Of a stretch of DNA of 64,000 nucleotides, positions 28,989 through 38,390 are shown piece after piece. Made by a program: the position numbers and the translations under genes. Positions within the stretch are counted from its first letter, which is position 1, and each line of letters begins with the position of its first letter. Below the pieces are notes generated by a model, which searched no databases, was not told the DNA's origin, and saw nothing but the letters and a program-made list of their open reading frames with translations. The DNA is from Klebsiella pneumoniae (lineage in GTDB: Bacteria > Pseudomonadota > Gammaproteobacteria > Enterobacterales > Enterobacteriaceae), in the NCBI RefSeq assembly GCF_000742135.1, contig NZ_KN046818.1:2400600-2464599 (forward strand), in the 5' to 3' direction.

Positions 28989-29870
28989 TCAGCCAAATAT
29001 CCCCTGCGCCTCGGCGAAGCATTTTTCCGCCAGGGTCGAGACTGGTTCCTGCTGGCGCATAATCAGCGCCAGCTGTGAATCAACATGGGTTTCGGCGATC
29101 GGCAGAATTTCAAGATTATCGCTTAGCGCTTCGAGGCCGTTGTTAAGCGGCATAATGGCGCAGCAGATCCCCGCCTGCACCGCCTGGATAATCTGAAACG
29201 TCGAATCACTTTCAAAGACATACCTTGGCGTTAGCCCTTTGGCCTTAAAGCTGATTTCAATCGATTCCCGGTAATACATCCCCTTGGTCAGAAAGCCGAG
29301 GGGCAGCGTCGCCAGCGTCTCCCATCCCGGCGTCCCGGCGCTGAAGTCGAAATGGCGTTTATCGTGCAGCAGTCCCATCCGGGTTTGCGGCAAGCGAGCA
29401 ATCTTGAACTGACCTTCATCCAGATGCTGCAGATAACAAATCCCCAGATCCAGCTGATTACGGCTGACGCCATCGATAATCTGCTCCGAGGTCATCGACA
29501 ACAGGCTGAACTGCAGCGCCGGATATTTCTCCGCCAGGGGTTTAATCAACTGCATCGGATTGAGGCTCGCCAGCGGCACCATACCGACCCGCAGCTGGCC
29601 GACCATCTGCCCGCGACAGATGGCCGCCTCTGCCGCCAGGCCGTCATGAGCGGCCAGCACCGCCCGCGCCCAGGCCAGGATCCGCTCTCCCTCCGGGGTA
29701 AAACCTTCAAAGCGTTGGCCGCGCTGGATCAGCGTCAGGTTCAGCTCCTCTTCCAGGTTACGAATGCGCATGGAGAGCGTCGGCTGGGTAATATGACAGG
29801 CCGCCGCCGCCTGGCCAAAATGGCGCGTCTGATCGAGCGCGATCAAATACTTGAGTTGCTTAATATCCAT
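28989..29870 (-). CDS. LysR-family regulator downstream of the YdeP-type oxidoreductase
   Basis: 293 residues. N-terminal helix-turn-helix (MDIKQLKYLIALDQTRHFG, TQPTLSMRIRNLE) and a C-terminal effector domain resembling CynR/CbbR types. The ATG at 29870 follows GGGAAAGAG and is preferred to one at 29900. It lies 149 bases after the oxidoreductase gene on the same strand and may be co-transcribed with or regulate it. The 118 bases before the PTS IIA start side and the stretch 28753-28988 hold nothing I recognise. Confidence 0.83.
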   Translation of the reverse strand: MDIKQLKYLIALDQTRHFGQAAAACHITQPTLSMRIRNLEEELNLTLIQRGQRFEGFTPEGERILAWARAVLAAHDGLAAEAAICRGQMVGQLRVGMVPLASLNPMQLIKPLAEKYPALQFSLLSMTSEQIIDGVSRNQLDLGICYLQHLDEGQFKIARLPQTRMGLLHDKRHFDFSAGTPGWETLATLPLGFLTKGMYYRESIEISFKAKGLTPRYVFESDSTFQIIQAVQAGICCAIMPLNNGLEALSDNLEILPIAETHVDSQLALIMRQQEPVSTLAEKCFAEAQGIFG

Positions 29871-30019
29871 TCTCTTTCCCGTTTGAACCCCGCCGTTCAC
29901 CCCCGGGGCCGCGCAAAGGTTACCAGAATGTTAGTTTCGCTAGCGATAAATTCAAGCGAGGACACCACGAGGTGCTGCGGGGCGCAGGACGGCGCGACGC
30001 CGCTCTGCGCTATACCTTT

Positions 30020-32323
30020 TTAGCGCCCCCCGGCCAGCGGCGGACGGATCTCTTTCGAGCGCAGCGTCAGGCGAACGGGAACCGACTTATACGAAGGGGT
30101 GCCGCTCTCTTCATCGAGATAGTTCAGCGGCACCAGCACGTTGGCTTCCGGATAATAGGCGCCGACGGTGCCCGGCGCGATGCCGTAGGCCACCACCGTG
30201 ATATCTTCCAGCGTCAGCTCGCTGTCTGGCAGCGCGGTATGGATATCCACCCGATCGCCATGCTCCAGACCCTGGGCGGCCATATCCTGCTCGTTCATAA
30301 ACAGCACGTCGCGGCGGCCAAAGACGCCACGGTAGCGGTCATCCATCGCGTAGATGGTGGTGTTGTACTGGTCATGACTGCGCAGCGTCACCAGGCGCAT
30401 CACGTCCTCACCCTCCACCACCACGTTCTCATGCACCCCTTTAAATACCGAGAACATGGCTTTACCGGTGGCGGTAGGCCAGATGCGCTCGGTCGGCGGC
30501 AGCGGCATGCGGAAGCCTCCAGGATGGCGAATGCGCTGGTTATAATCCTCGAACCCAGGAATGGTCTGTTCGATCAGATCGCGAATGCGATCGTAGTCTT
30601 CCACGAGGTACTGCCAGTCCACTTTGCTGGCGGGCAAGGTGGCCTTCGCCAGACCGGCGACAATCGCCGGCTCCGAGCGCAGCATCGGCGAGGCGGGCTT
30701 AAGCTTGCCCGACGAAGCATGCACCATCGACATCGAATCCTCGACGGTGATCGACTGCCGGCCGCTGGCCTGCAGGTCAAGCTCGGTGCGGCCCAGACAC
30801 GGCAGAATAAAGGTCTCTTTCGCCGTCAGGAGATGTGAGCGGTTGAGCTTGGTGCCGACGTGAACGCTGAGCTCAAGGCCGCGCATCGCCGGGAAGGCGC
30901 GTTCGTGGTCCGGCATCGCCACGGCGAAGTTGCCCCCAAGGCAGATCAGCGCTTTGGCTTCGCCGGCGATCATGGCCTCCAGGGCTTTTACCGCATCGTG
31001 GCCATGATGCCGCGGCGGCGTAATCCCCATCACCCGCTGCAGGCTGTCGAGGAAAGCCGCGGAGGGTTTTTCGCTGATCCCGACAGTGCGGTTACCCTGG
31101 ACGTTCGAGTGACCGCGCAAAGGACAGATCCCGGCCCCCGGCTTGCCGATATTGCCGCGCATCAGCAGCAGGTCGGCAATCAGACGCACGTTGGAGGTGC
31201 CTTTGTTATGCTGGGTGATGCCCATACCGTAGGTGACGATGGTGGCCCTGGATTTGGCGTAAGCCGCCGCAACCTGGGTCAGGGATTCGCGCGTCAGGCC
31301 AGACTCCTGCTCGATATCCTGCCAGCGGGTGGCGTGGAGGTCATCGGCGAAGGCGGTGAATCCCTGGGTATGTTGGGCGATAAACGCGTGGTCGAGCACA
31401 TTGCCCTGTTCCTCCTCCAGCTGCAGCAGCGCTTTGGCGATCCCTTTCAGCGCCGCCGCGTCGCCCCCGGCCCGTACCTGGTAGTAGGTCGAGGCGATCG
31501 GCGTCGAGCGCCGGGTCGCCATCTCCATCACGTTCTGCGGATCGGCAAAACGCTCCAGCGCCCGTTCACGCAGCGGATTGAAAACGATAATCGGCACGCC
31601 GCGGCGGGATAGCTCATGCAGGGTGCCCATCATCCGCGGGTGGTTGGTGCCCGGATTATGGCCGATGGAGATCACCAGCTCGGTCTGGTCAAAATCGTCG
31701 AGGGAGACGGTGCCTTTACCAATGCCGATCGACTGTGGCAGGCCCACGCTGGTGGATTCATGACACATGTTGGAGCAATCGGGGAAGTTGTTAGTGCCAT
31801 ACTCGCGGGCAAACAGCTGGAACAGCCACGCCGCTTCGTTGGAGGCTCGGCCAGAGGTGTAGAATTCAACCTCATCCGGCTGCAGGCCGCGGAGGATCTC
31901 GCCGATACGGGCGAAGGCTTGCTCCCACGCCACCGGACGCAGGGTATCGCTGTCCCGGTCGTAAACCAAAGGATGGGTTAAGCGGCCGTAGCCCTCCAGT
32001 TCAAAATCGCTTTTTGCCAGCAGGGAAGATACGGTATTTGCCGCGAGGAATGCGGGCGTCACCCGTTTGGTGGTCGCCTCCCAGGTCACGGCTTTGGCGC
32101 CGTTTTCGCAAAACTGGAAGGTCGATTTATGTTCTTTATCCGGCCAGGCGCAGCCCGGGCAGTCAAAACCGTCCGGCTGGTTGGTACGCAGCAGCGTGGC
32201 GGGCGCCTCAAAGGCATCCATCTGGGTGCGCACGGCGATGGCCGTGGCCTTCAACGCGCCCCACCCGCCTGCCGGACCGTCATAGGGGTGAACACCGGGA
32301 ACCGCGCGTCTTTTATTGGTCAT
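30020..32323 (-). CDS. ydeP: FdhF/YdeP-family molybdopterin oxidoreductase
   Basis: 767 residues. The protein has the N-terminal FDCPGCAWPD cysteine motif, a molybdopterin-binding core (EFYTSGRASNEAAWL, GHNPGTNHPRMMG, RGHSNVQGNRTVG) and a C-terminal MGD-dinucleotide domain (LVTLRSHDQYNTT). It resembles E. coli YdeP, implicated in acid resistance through an unknown reaction, and is distantly related to formate dehydrogenase H; a formate dehydrogenase activity is not demonstrated. ATG follows CAGGAGTAAAG. The symbol is by family likeness; orthology is not proven. Confidence 0.8.
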   Translation of the reverse strand: MTNKRRAVPGVHPYDGPAGGWGALKATAIAVRTQMDAFEAPATLLRTNQPDGFDCPGCAWPDKEHKSTFQFCENGAKAVTWEATTKRVTPAFLAANTVSSLLAKSDFELEGYGRLTHPLVYDRDSDTLRPVAWEQAFARIGEILRGLQPDEVEFYTSGRASNEAAWLFQLFAREYGTNNFPDCSNMCHESTSVGLPQSIGIGKGTVSLDDFDQTELVISIGHNPGTNHPRMMGTLHELSRRGVPIIVFNPLRERALERFADPQNVMEMATRRSTPIASTYYQVRAGGDAAALKGIAKALLQLEEEQGNVLDHAFIAQHTQGFTAFADDLHATRWQDIEQESGLTRESLTQVAAAYAKSRATIVTYGMGITQHNKGTSNVRLIADLLLMRGNIGKPGAGICPLRGHSNVQGNRTVGISEKPSAAFLDSLQRVMGITPPRHHGHDAVKALEAMIAGEAKALICLGGNFAVAMPDHERAFPAMRGLELSVHVGTKLNRSHLLTAKETFILPCLGRTELDLQASGRQSITVEDSMSMVHASSGKLKPASPMLRSEPAIVAGLAKATLPASKVDWQYLVEDYDRIRDLIEQTIPGFEDYNQRIRHPGGFRMPLPPTERIWPTATGKAMFSVFKGVHENVVVEGEDVMRLVTLRSHDQYNTTIYAMDDRYRGVFGRRDVLFMNEQDMAAQGLEHGDRVDIHTALPDSELTLEDITVVAYGIAPGTVGAYYPEANVLVPLNYLDEESGTPSYKSVPVRLTLRSKEIRPPLAGGR

Positions 32324-32606
32324 CTCTTTACTCCTGCTGCTCTGTTCTGGCTGTCGCTAGCCGAAAAAGGCGTACGACAACCCCGGCGACGAAGCGTGAA
32401 TCGCATGGCGTCACCTGAAAAGAATGCTGTTTCTCAAGGATAGTACGATGGGAAAGCGTAGGTACTGCGTTTGTTAACTGAATAATAACATACACCACAA
32501 TTCTGTATAATTGATGTTATCTATCAGGTGTTAAATTTAACTTATTTGCAAATTTTGCGGTTTTCACCGCGGTGCTGTGACGGATAAATTACTACGGAAA
32601 GTGATG

Positions 32607-32629
32607 ACCGGGCAGCGAAACCGCCCGGT
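32607..32629 (-). terminator. Hairpin after the bestrophin gene
   Basis: ACCGGGC and GCCCGGT pair across a 9-base loop just beyond the bestrophin stop. The remaining gap 32324-32606 is AT-rich, holds no gene, and should contain the oxidoreductase promoter. Confidence 0.55.
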
Positions 32630-32638
32630 GGGCCAGGC

Positions 32639-33556
32639 TCAGGTCAGATTGAAGTAACGATCCGGACGCAGCGTCTCCGGCAGCGGATGCTGACCGGTCA
32701 TGTCGAGCAGATTGCGCTCGATGGTATTGCACATCGCGTTCAGCGGCAGGTCATTGGCTGCGGTGCCGAACGGATCTTCCAGCTCTTCCGCCAGCGAATC
32801 CCACGATAAAAAGGTGTAAGAGATAAAGACCGAGACAAACGGCGTCATGTAGTGCAGATCGCCGACCAGGGCGAACGGCAGCAGCGTACAGAACAGGTAG
32901 ACGGTACGCTGCAGGATCAGGGTATAGGCGAAAGGCACCGGGGTGGTGGCCAGCCTTTCACAACCGCCCAGCACGTGCGCCAGCTCGTCGAGTTTGTTGT
33001 CCATCAGCCCGTAAGTGATGTCGCTGAGCTTGCCCGCCTCCCGCAGCTGGCCAATTTCGTTGCCGGCCAGCAGCAGGATCCGGTTGGTGGGCATTGAGCT
33101 GGCGAGGATCTCCGTCACCCTCTCCTCCGGTAGCAACCGCCGCAGGTCAGCCGTCGGATCGGTTTTGCGCAGCTGGTGCTTCAGGCTCCAGCTAAAGGCC
33201 ACCAGATAGCTGACGATGCGGCGATGGGCATCGTGTTCCGCCGGCAGGATATTGCGCAGCTGACGCACCAGCGTGCGTTCGGCGATAAGCACCGTCCCCC
33301 ACAGATTGCGCGCCTCGACGAAGCGGCTGTAGCTGGCGCTGTTGCGAAAGCCGAGGAAAATCGCAATCGCAATCCCCAGCAGGCTGAACGGCGCCACGGT
33401 TAAGTGGATCCCCAGCTGTTCGTACCATTGATAGCTGATAATGGCGATGATCGACATCAGCACATTTAGCAGCAGGCGAAAGATGATTTTCGACAGCACG
33501 GAGCCGTGCCAGTCAAATAGGCGAAGAAACCAGTGTTGTTCTGGCCGAATGATCAT
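32639..33556 (-). CDS. yneE: Bestrophin-family ion channel (YneE/KpBest)
   Basis: 305 residues of the bestrophin/UPF0187 family. Bacterial bestrophins are pentameric inner-membrane channels; the K. pneumoniae member (KpBest) is cation-selective and structurally solved, and this sequence agrees with my memory of it. The hydrophobic pore-lining helix LLNVLMSIIAIISYQW (about 29-44), the GFRNSASYSRFVEARNLWG neck region and the acidic SWDSLAEELEDPFG motif near residue 255 are visible. ATG follows CAGGAAG. Physiological role unknown. Confidence 0.9.
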   Translation of the reverse strand: MIIRPEQHWFLRLFDWHGSVLSKIIFRLLLNVLMSIIAIISYQWYEQLGIHLTVAPFSLLGIAIAIFLGFRNSASYSRFVEARNLWGTVLIAERTLVRQLRNILPAEHDAHRRIVSYLVAFSWSLKHQLRKTDPTADLRRLLPEERVTEILASSMPTNRILLLAGNEIGQLREAGKLSDITYGLMDNKLDELAHVLGGCERLATTPVPFAYTLILQRTVYLFCTLLPFALVGDLHYMTPFVSVFISYTFLSWDSLAEELEDPFGTAANDLPLNAMCNTIERNLLDMTGQHPLPETLRPDRYFNLT

Positions 33557-33805
33557 TGTCTGACTTCCTGAATTACCGCTCTGGTCATTATCTCTGAATA
33601 CAGAATAGAGATTATCTATGAGCCGATTGGTTTATTTTATCGTTAACTGCGATGGGCAGATCTGCGCCATTATTTAGCGATGGTAATGGCGTTTTCAGTA
33701 TGGGCCTTTTTTATATTTCAGGCAATCAATGCGCCAGCAATAATGGCTCAGAAGAAAAAATAACCGCTGAGCCAATTCATTTTTCCGCTTAGGCTACCGG
33801 GTGTA

Positions 33806-34729
33806 TCAGACCGCTTTCGTCAACCCCTGCGCTTCGCAGGGATCGAGATGCACCATCACATTAAGCACCGGATGCTGCGCCAGCACCCGCTCCCGCGCGT
33901 GACGGGCAATCTGATGTCCTTCGGCTACCGACATCTCGCCAGCCACCTCGAGATGGACATCCACCAGCACCAGATCCCCCGCCTTACGGGTTTTCAGATC
34001 GTGGAGGCCCGCCACGCCCGGCGTGGTTCGCAGCGTATCGGCGATCGCCTGCTGCATCTCTTCATCAACCGCACGGTCCATTAAATCATGCAGCGCGCTG
34101 GCGGCGAAACGATAGCCCATGCGCGCAATCAGCAGCCCCACCGCCAGCGCGGCGAGCGGGTCGAACCAGGCGAACCCGGCCAGATTACCGATAATCCCCA
34201 AGGCCACCACCAGGGAGGATGCGGCGTCAGAGCGGGCATGCCAGGCATTGGCGATAAGCAGCGACGAATTCAGCCGCCTGGCGGCCGCCAGCATATAGCG
34301 AAACAGCCCCTCCTTGACGGCCAGCGCCACCAGCGCCATCCACAGCGCCGCGCTGTGCACCGGCGGAATAGTTTGCGGTTGCGCGAGATGGCCCGCCGCG
34401 GACCATAGCATGCCACCCCCGACGAGCAGCAGAATCGCGCCGATGATTAGGGAGGCGCCGTTCTCATAGCGCCAGTGGCCATAGTGGTGATCGTGGTCAG
34501 ACGGTCGACGGCTCTTTTTATTCGCCATCAATACCACGCCATCGGCGACCAGATCGGAAAAAGAGTGCATTCCGTCGGCAATTAATCCCTGAGAGCCGGA
34601 AAATATTCCCACGACTACCTGTAAGGCAGAAAGGAAAATATTAACCACCACGCTAACAAGGGTACTCTTTCGCGCCTGCACCGAACGCTCATGATATTTA
34701 TTATCATTTTCAAAATTATGTTGTGTCAT
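33806..34729 (-). CDS. Cation diffusion facilitator (FieF-like metal efflux)
   Basis: 307 residues. The DGMHSFSDL and HARSDAASS motifs in helices 2 and 5 supply the transport-site Asp/His ligands; a His-rich DHDHHYGHW stretch lies in the loop after helix 2 and a cytoplasmic domain of about 90 residues follows. It exports divalent metal (Zn, Fe or Mn) in exchange for protons. The ATG at 34729 with GGGAGAG is preferred to 34801. The gap 33557-33805 shows no gene. Confidence 0.87.
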   Translation of the reverse strand: MTQHNFENDNKYHERSVQARKSTLVSVVVNIFLSALQVVVGIFSGSQGLIADGMHSFSDLVADGVVLMANKKSRRPSDHDHHYGHWRYENGASLIIGAILLLVGGGMLWSAAGHLAQPQTIPPVHSAALWMALVALAVKEGLFRYMLAAARRLNSSLLIANAWHARSDAASSLVVALGIIGNLAGFAWFDPLAALAVGLLIARMGYRFAASALHDLMDRAVDEEMQQAIADTLRTTPGVAGLHDLKTRKAGDLVLVDVHLEVAGEMSVAEGHQIARHARERVLAQHPVLNVMVHLDPCEAQGLTKAV

Positions 34730-34950
34730 TATTTCTCTCCCTTTGTGAGCGGGAAGAATAAACTGACAAACTGAGTTTATGCTTAACAATATAAAAGCCA
34801 TTGCCTTGCCGTTTAACGATATCGCGGCGGTCGGTAATGACTATTTACTGTATGTGCCGTTGGAACGCTGCAACCTTGCGCCTATGAACTATCTTTTGAA
34901 GGGTGGCCACAGGTCGGGCCACTTTAGCTTAGCCACCACAGGAGTCAGCG

Positions 34951-35637
34951 ATGTCACATAACAAACCATCCCGGCTGCGTTTCGCCATTAATCTGGGCAA
35001 TGCGGTCCTGGCCCATCTCGGGGAGACAGGAAAGCCCGCGGGCATCACCGTCGAGCTCAGCCATCGGCTGGCGACGCGCTGGGGCGTCAGCGCCGAATTC
35101 GTTCCCTATCCTGCCGCGGGTAAAGTGGTGGCTGACGCCGGTGGCGAGCACTGGGATATTGCCTTTCTGGCCATCGATCCGGCGCGGGAAGCCACCCTGC
35201 GCTTTACCTCGCCCTATATCACCATCCAGGGTACCGCGCTGGTCAGCGTTGATTCGCCCTGCCAGAGCGTGGCCGACATGGATCGCCCGGCAACCACCAT
35301 TAACGTCGGACAAAACGCCGCATACGATCTATGGCTAACCCGCCATCTGCAGCACGCCAGCCTGCATCGCCTTCCCTCTTCGCAGGAGGCAATCGACGCC
35401 TTCCTCGCCGGTGAAGGGGATATGGTCGCCGGCATCCGCCAGCCGCTGGAGGCGACAGCCCGTCAGCACGCCGGGGTGCGGGTACTGGCGGATAATTTTA
35501 CCGAGATCCAGCAGGCCATCTGCGTCGCCCGGGCGGACGTGGACCGTTTTCACGCGGTAAACGACGCGCTTAGCGAGTGGCGGGCGGATGGCATTCTGCA
35601 GGCGCTGATTGCCGGTCACCTGGGCCAAGCGAACTGA
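34951..35637 (+). CDS. Family 3 solute-binding-like protein without a signal peptide
   Basis: 228 residues with the amino-acid-binding-protein fold: G-ITVELSHRLA near residue 30, WDIAFLAIDPAREATLRFTSPY near 69-90, and a second-lobe GQNAAYDLWLTRHL. The N-terminus MSHNKPSRLRFAI is polar, with no signal sequence or lipobox and AGGAG in place before this ATG, so the protein should stay in the cytoplasm. No transporter subunits are adjacent. It could be a sensor or enzyme-like derivative; function unknown. Confidence 0.75.
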   Translation: MSHNKPSRLRFAINLGNAVLAHLGETGKPAGITVELSHRLATRWGVSAEFVPYPAAGKVVADAGGEHWDIAFLAIDPAREATLRFTSPYITIQGTALVSVDSPCQSVADMDRPATTINVGQNAAYDLWLTRHLQHASLHRLPSSQEAIDAFLAGEGDMVAGIRQPLEATARQHAGVRVLADNFTEIQQAICVARADVDRFHAVNDALSEWRADGILQALIAGHLGQAN

Positions 35638-35638
35638 A

Positions 35639-36508
35639 TCACGCCTCCGTCATCCGGCGCATGGCGCAATGCCAGGCGCCGTTGCGTACCGAGGCGCGCA
35701 GTACGCGGGCCACGCCATGCACCATCAGGCGCGTCGTGCGCCGCTGCAGCGGCGTGAGCGACAATCCCAGCATCTCCTGCGCCCATTCCGGCAGGAGGTC
35801 AATTCCTGCGTTCATCATCACCCGGCCGACCGGCTGGCTCATCCGCCCCGGCAGACGGGTGGAGAGCAGCACCTCGGCGACCTCCCGGGTACGTTCGTCG
35901 CAGCGCAGTCGCGGGCGCATCGCCTCGAGATAGTCCGCCACCTCCTGCGGTGTCTGAGGGATATCCCGAGCCCCCAGCCGCCGGGCGATTTCCGCCGACT
36001 CACGAAAATAGTCCTCCTGGCGCTCGGGACTGACCACCGTCCGCTTGTAGCGCAGGTGGGAGGCCATAAAGCAACTGCACTCGGCGACGTGCACCCAGGT
36101 TAACAGCGCCGGGTCGCTCGCCTGATACGGGGTTCCGTCCTTATCCACCCCGGCGATCCGCTGATGGATCCCCTGTACTTTGGCGATCAGCCGTTCGGCG
36201 TCGGGGGTAGTGGCAAAAGTGGTGGCAGAAATAAACTGGCTGGTGCGGCGCAGGCGGCCCAAAATATCCTCGCGAAAACGAGAGTGATCCCAGACGCCGG
36301 CCAGCGCCAGAGGATGCAGCATCTGCAGCAACAGCGCGCTAATGCCGCCGCAGAGCATCGAGGTAAAATCGCCGTGCACCTGCCAGATGGCCGACTGGGG
36401 ACCAAACAGCCCCGGCTCTCCTTTGGGTCGTTCAAAGTCGATCTCTTTTAGCGCCATGCCGGTCAGGCCGAGCACCTGCGCCTCGATCATCCGGCGAATG
36501 CCGATCAT
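35639..36508 (-). CDS. DUF2236/MpaB-family oxygenase-like protein
   Basis: 289 residues. The LLLQMLHPLALAGVWDHSRFREDILGRL segment and the TWVHVAECSCFM motif are features of the DUF2236 group, to which latex oxygenase RoxB/LcpA-type b-haem proteins and MpaB belong. The conserved histidines suggest metal or haem binding. Start ATG at 36508 follows AAGGGAT; a TTG at 36529 is possible. It converges with the solute-binding-like gene with 1 base between stops. Substrate unknown. Confidence 0.72.
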   Translation of the reverse strand: MIGIRRMIEAQVLGLTGMALKEIDFERPKGEPGLFGPQSAIWQVHGDFTSMLCGGISALLLQMLHPLALAGVWDHSRFREDILGRLRRTSQFISATTFATTPDAERLIAKVQGIHQRIAGVDKDGTPYQASDPALLTWVHVAECSCFMASHLRYKRTVVSPERQEDYFRESAEIARRLGARDIPQTPQEVADYLEAMRPRLRCDERTREVAEVLLSTRLPGRMSQPVGRVMMNAGIDLLPEWAQEMLGLSLTPLQRRTTRLMVHGVARVLRASVRNGAWHCAMRRMTEA

Positions 36509-36612
36509 GATGGTATCCCTTACGTGCAACTAAAGGACAAAAGATACCACTGTTGGACAGCATTGGGAGAGATATTGCGGAAAGAGTGCCCGCAGCACGC
36601 GGGCACGACGGC

Positions 36613-37044
36613 TTACGGATTCAGCTGGTAATCGAGGGTAATGTTGGCCTTCAGCACCTGCGATACCGGGCAGCCTGCTTTCGCTTTCTGGATGATCTCA
36701 TCGAACGCCGCCGGAGACACGTCCGGCAGGACGATCTGGCTTTGCAGCGCGATATCGGTAATCGCAAAGCCGCCGTCGGTTTTATTGAGGGTGACCACTG
36801 CGGTAGTGTCAATAGACGTTGCGGTATATCCCTCTTCGCTGAGCATCAGCGACAGGGCCATCGAAAAGCAGGCGGCATGTGCAGCGCCGATCAGCTCCTC
36901 AGGGTTGGTGCCCTTCACCCCCTCAAAACGGGTGTTAAATCCGTAGGGCTGCTGGCTCAGCGCCCCGCTTTCTGTCGACACGGTGCCTTTGCCATGCTTC
37001 AGGTCGCCTTCCCAGTGCGCTAGCCCTTTCTTATGAATCGCCAT
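36613..37044 (-). CDS. osmC: Osmotically inducible peroxidase OsmC
   Basis: 143 residues, family length. The two redox-active cysteines are visible in AHAACFSMAL and AGCPVSQVL. OsmC reduces organic hydroperoxides and in E. coli is induced by osmotic and stationary-phase signals. ATG follows a GGAGGAA site. It begins a run of stress-type genes. Confidence 0.93.
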   Translation of the reverse strand: MAIHKKGLAHWEGDLKHGKGTVSTESGALSQQPYGFNTRFEGVKGTNPEELIGAAHAACFSMALSLMLSEEGYTATSIDTTAVVTLNKTDGGFAITDIALQSQIVLPDVSPAAFDEIIQKAKAGCPVSQVLKANITLDYQLNP

Positions 37045-37167
37045 TTGATTCCTCCTGTAGTGATGTCGAACAAAAAGTATAGTGCGTGATGCCGAAGCTG
37101 CGTCTTTTCGCAGCCTCTGGCTCCCACGTTCCCCTGGTTTTCGTGTCGTTGGTGACGCAGGGTGACG

Positions 37168-37314
37168 CTATCGGCCATCCTGCGGATGCCAGGGATCGGA
37201 TTTGTCATCCTTGCTGTCGTCCCGTTTACGCGGAACTTCGCCCTGCTCCCCGGGCGCCTCACGGGCAGGTTGCTTACCGCGCTCTTCGTCTTGCGAGTGA
37301 GAAAAGGTGCTCAT
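37168..37314 (-). CDS. Small charged protein of 48 residues
   Basis: Begins MSTFSHSQDEERGKQPAREA and is almost wholly hydrophilic, rich in Asp, Glu, Lys and Pro, ending WHPQDGR. GGAG lies 9 bases ahead of the ATG, and the gene sits 15 bases downstream of the ydeI-like gene, so they are probably one transcript. I do not recognise a family. The composition suggests a disordered, soluble stress-type protein, which is inference. Confidence 0.6.
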   Translation of the reverse strand: MSTFSHSQDEERGKQPAREAPGEQGEVPRKRDDSKDDKSDPWHPQDGR

Positions 37315-37329
37315 ATCGACGTGCTCCGC

Positions 37330-37734
37330 TTACTTAGGCGACTGCTTGAGCAGACGATCGATTCGCACGACCGGCGGCGTCATTTTGCGATCCAGACTGC
37401 CGTTGATATTGACCAGATCGTCTGGCTCTACGTGTTGTTCGTTAAACGCGGCGACCGGGATAATAACGGTGATGGTGCCGCTTTTATCACGAAACTGATA
37501 ACGGTCATCTCCCTGCCGCTTGAGCAGATTGCCGCGCAGCGAAACGGTCGCGCCATCGTGCATGGTTTTCGCCTGCTCAACGGTCATGATCCGGCCATCC
37601 TCGACGCCGCGATAGCCGTCATCGAGTTTGTGCGGCGGCGGCGGCGCTGCATCCTGGCTAAACCCTCCCTTATCGTCCGCCTGCGCGACACCTACGGCAA
37701 ACAGACATGCCATGGCCAATGCTAGTTTTTTCAT
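37330..37734 (-). CDS. ydeI: Exported OB-fold stress protein (YdeI/YgiW family)
   Basis: 134 residues. A signal peptide of about 19 residues (cleavage after AQA) is followed by DDKGGFSQDAAPPPPHKLDDGYRG, which closely tracks E. coli YdeI, and then the bacterial OB-fold core (VSLRGNLLKRQGDDRYQFRD, VVRIDRLL). YdeI supports resistance to hydrogen peroxide and antimicrobial peptides in enterics. The second of two adjacent ATGs (37734) has the better spacing from CGGAGG. Confidence 0.85.
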   Translation of the reverse strand: MKKLALAMACLFAVGVAQADDKGGFSQDAAPPPPHKLDDGYRGVEDGRIMTVEQAKTMHDGATVSLRGNLLKRQGDDRYQFRDKSGTITVIIPVAAFNEQHVEPDDLVNINGSLDRKMTPPVVRIDRLLKQSPK

Positions 37735-37878
37735 CATGCCTCCGTTTTTTGCTGACGATGAGAATAAAGCCTGGCTGAGGCTGGCCATTTTTACAAAGTC
37801 AATTGTTCTGATATCGTCTAATATAAGAATGTCCTTATCGTTACGCTCCTGGCGAAACGAAACGCGGGGAAAATATTA

Positions 37879-38382
37879 ATGATTAAGAATCAACAGCCTT
37901 GTCCTATCGTCGATGAGAATGAACGCTCCTTACGCTTTGAATATCGCTTCCGCCGCTATGGGATAATTGTTTTGAGTCTCATCATTCTTACCGCGTTAAG
38001 CGGCCTGTGGTCCTCCGGTTATTTCAGTGAAGCACACCGGGAAACCAGTGGAGGCGAATTAAGCGTCGATTATCAGCGCTATGCCAGGCTGATGAGTGAA
38101 ACCGAGCTTAATATTCAGATTAAACCGGATACGGCCAGCGACACCATTATCAGCTTCGCCGCCCCGTTATTAACCCGCTACCAGATCGGTGATGTCCGTC
38201 CGCAGCCGGATAAAATGTATAGCGCCGACGGGAAATTACATCTCGTCTATCAGCGGTCGCCCCCCCCTTCACCGATATCTGTGTGGTTAGCCGTTACCCC
38301 AAAAACGGCCGGTAATATCTCCCTGCAGGCGGTAGTTAACGATCGCTATTCTGTAACCTGGCAGCAGTTTGTCTATCCGTAG
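37879..38382 (+). CDS. Single-pass membrane protein of unknown function
   Basis: 167 residues: a cytoplasmic N-terminus of about 27 residues, one membrane helix (YGIIVLSLIILTALSGLW) and an extracytoplasmic domain of some 120 residues. It is 8 bases ahead of a DUF421 gene and likely co-transcribed; DUF421 genes often have a small membrane partner. I do not recognise a named family. Confidence 0.72.
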   Translation: MIKNQQPCPIVDENERSLRFEYRFRRYGIIVLSLIILTALSGLWSSGYFSEAHRETSGGELSVDYQRYARLMSETELNIQIKPDTASDTIISFAAPLLTRYQIGDVRPQPDKMYSADGKLHLVYQRSPPPSPISVWLAVTPKTAGNISLQAVVNDRYSVTWQQFVYP

Positions 38383-38390
38383 GAGTCGCT

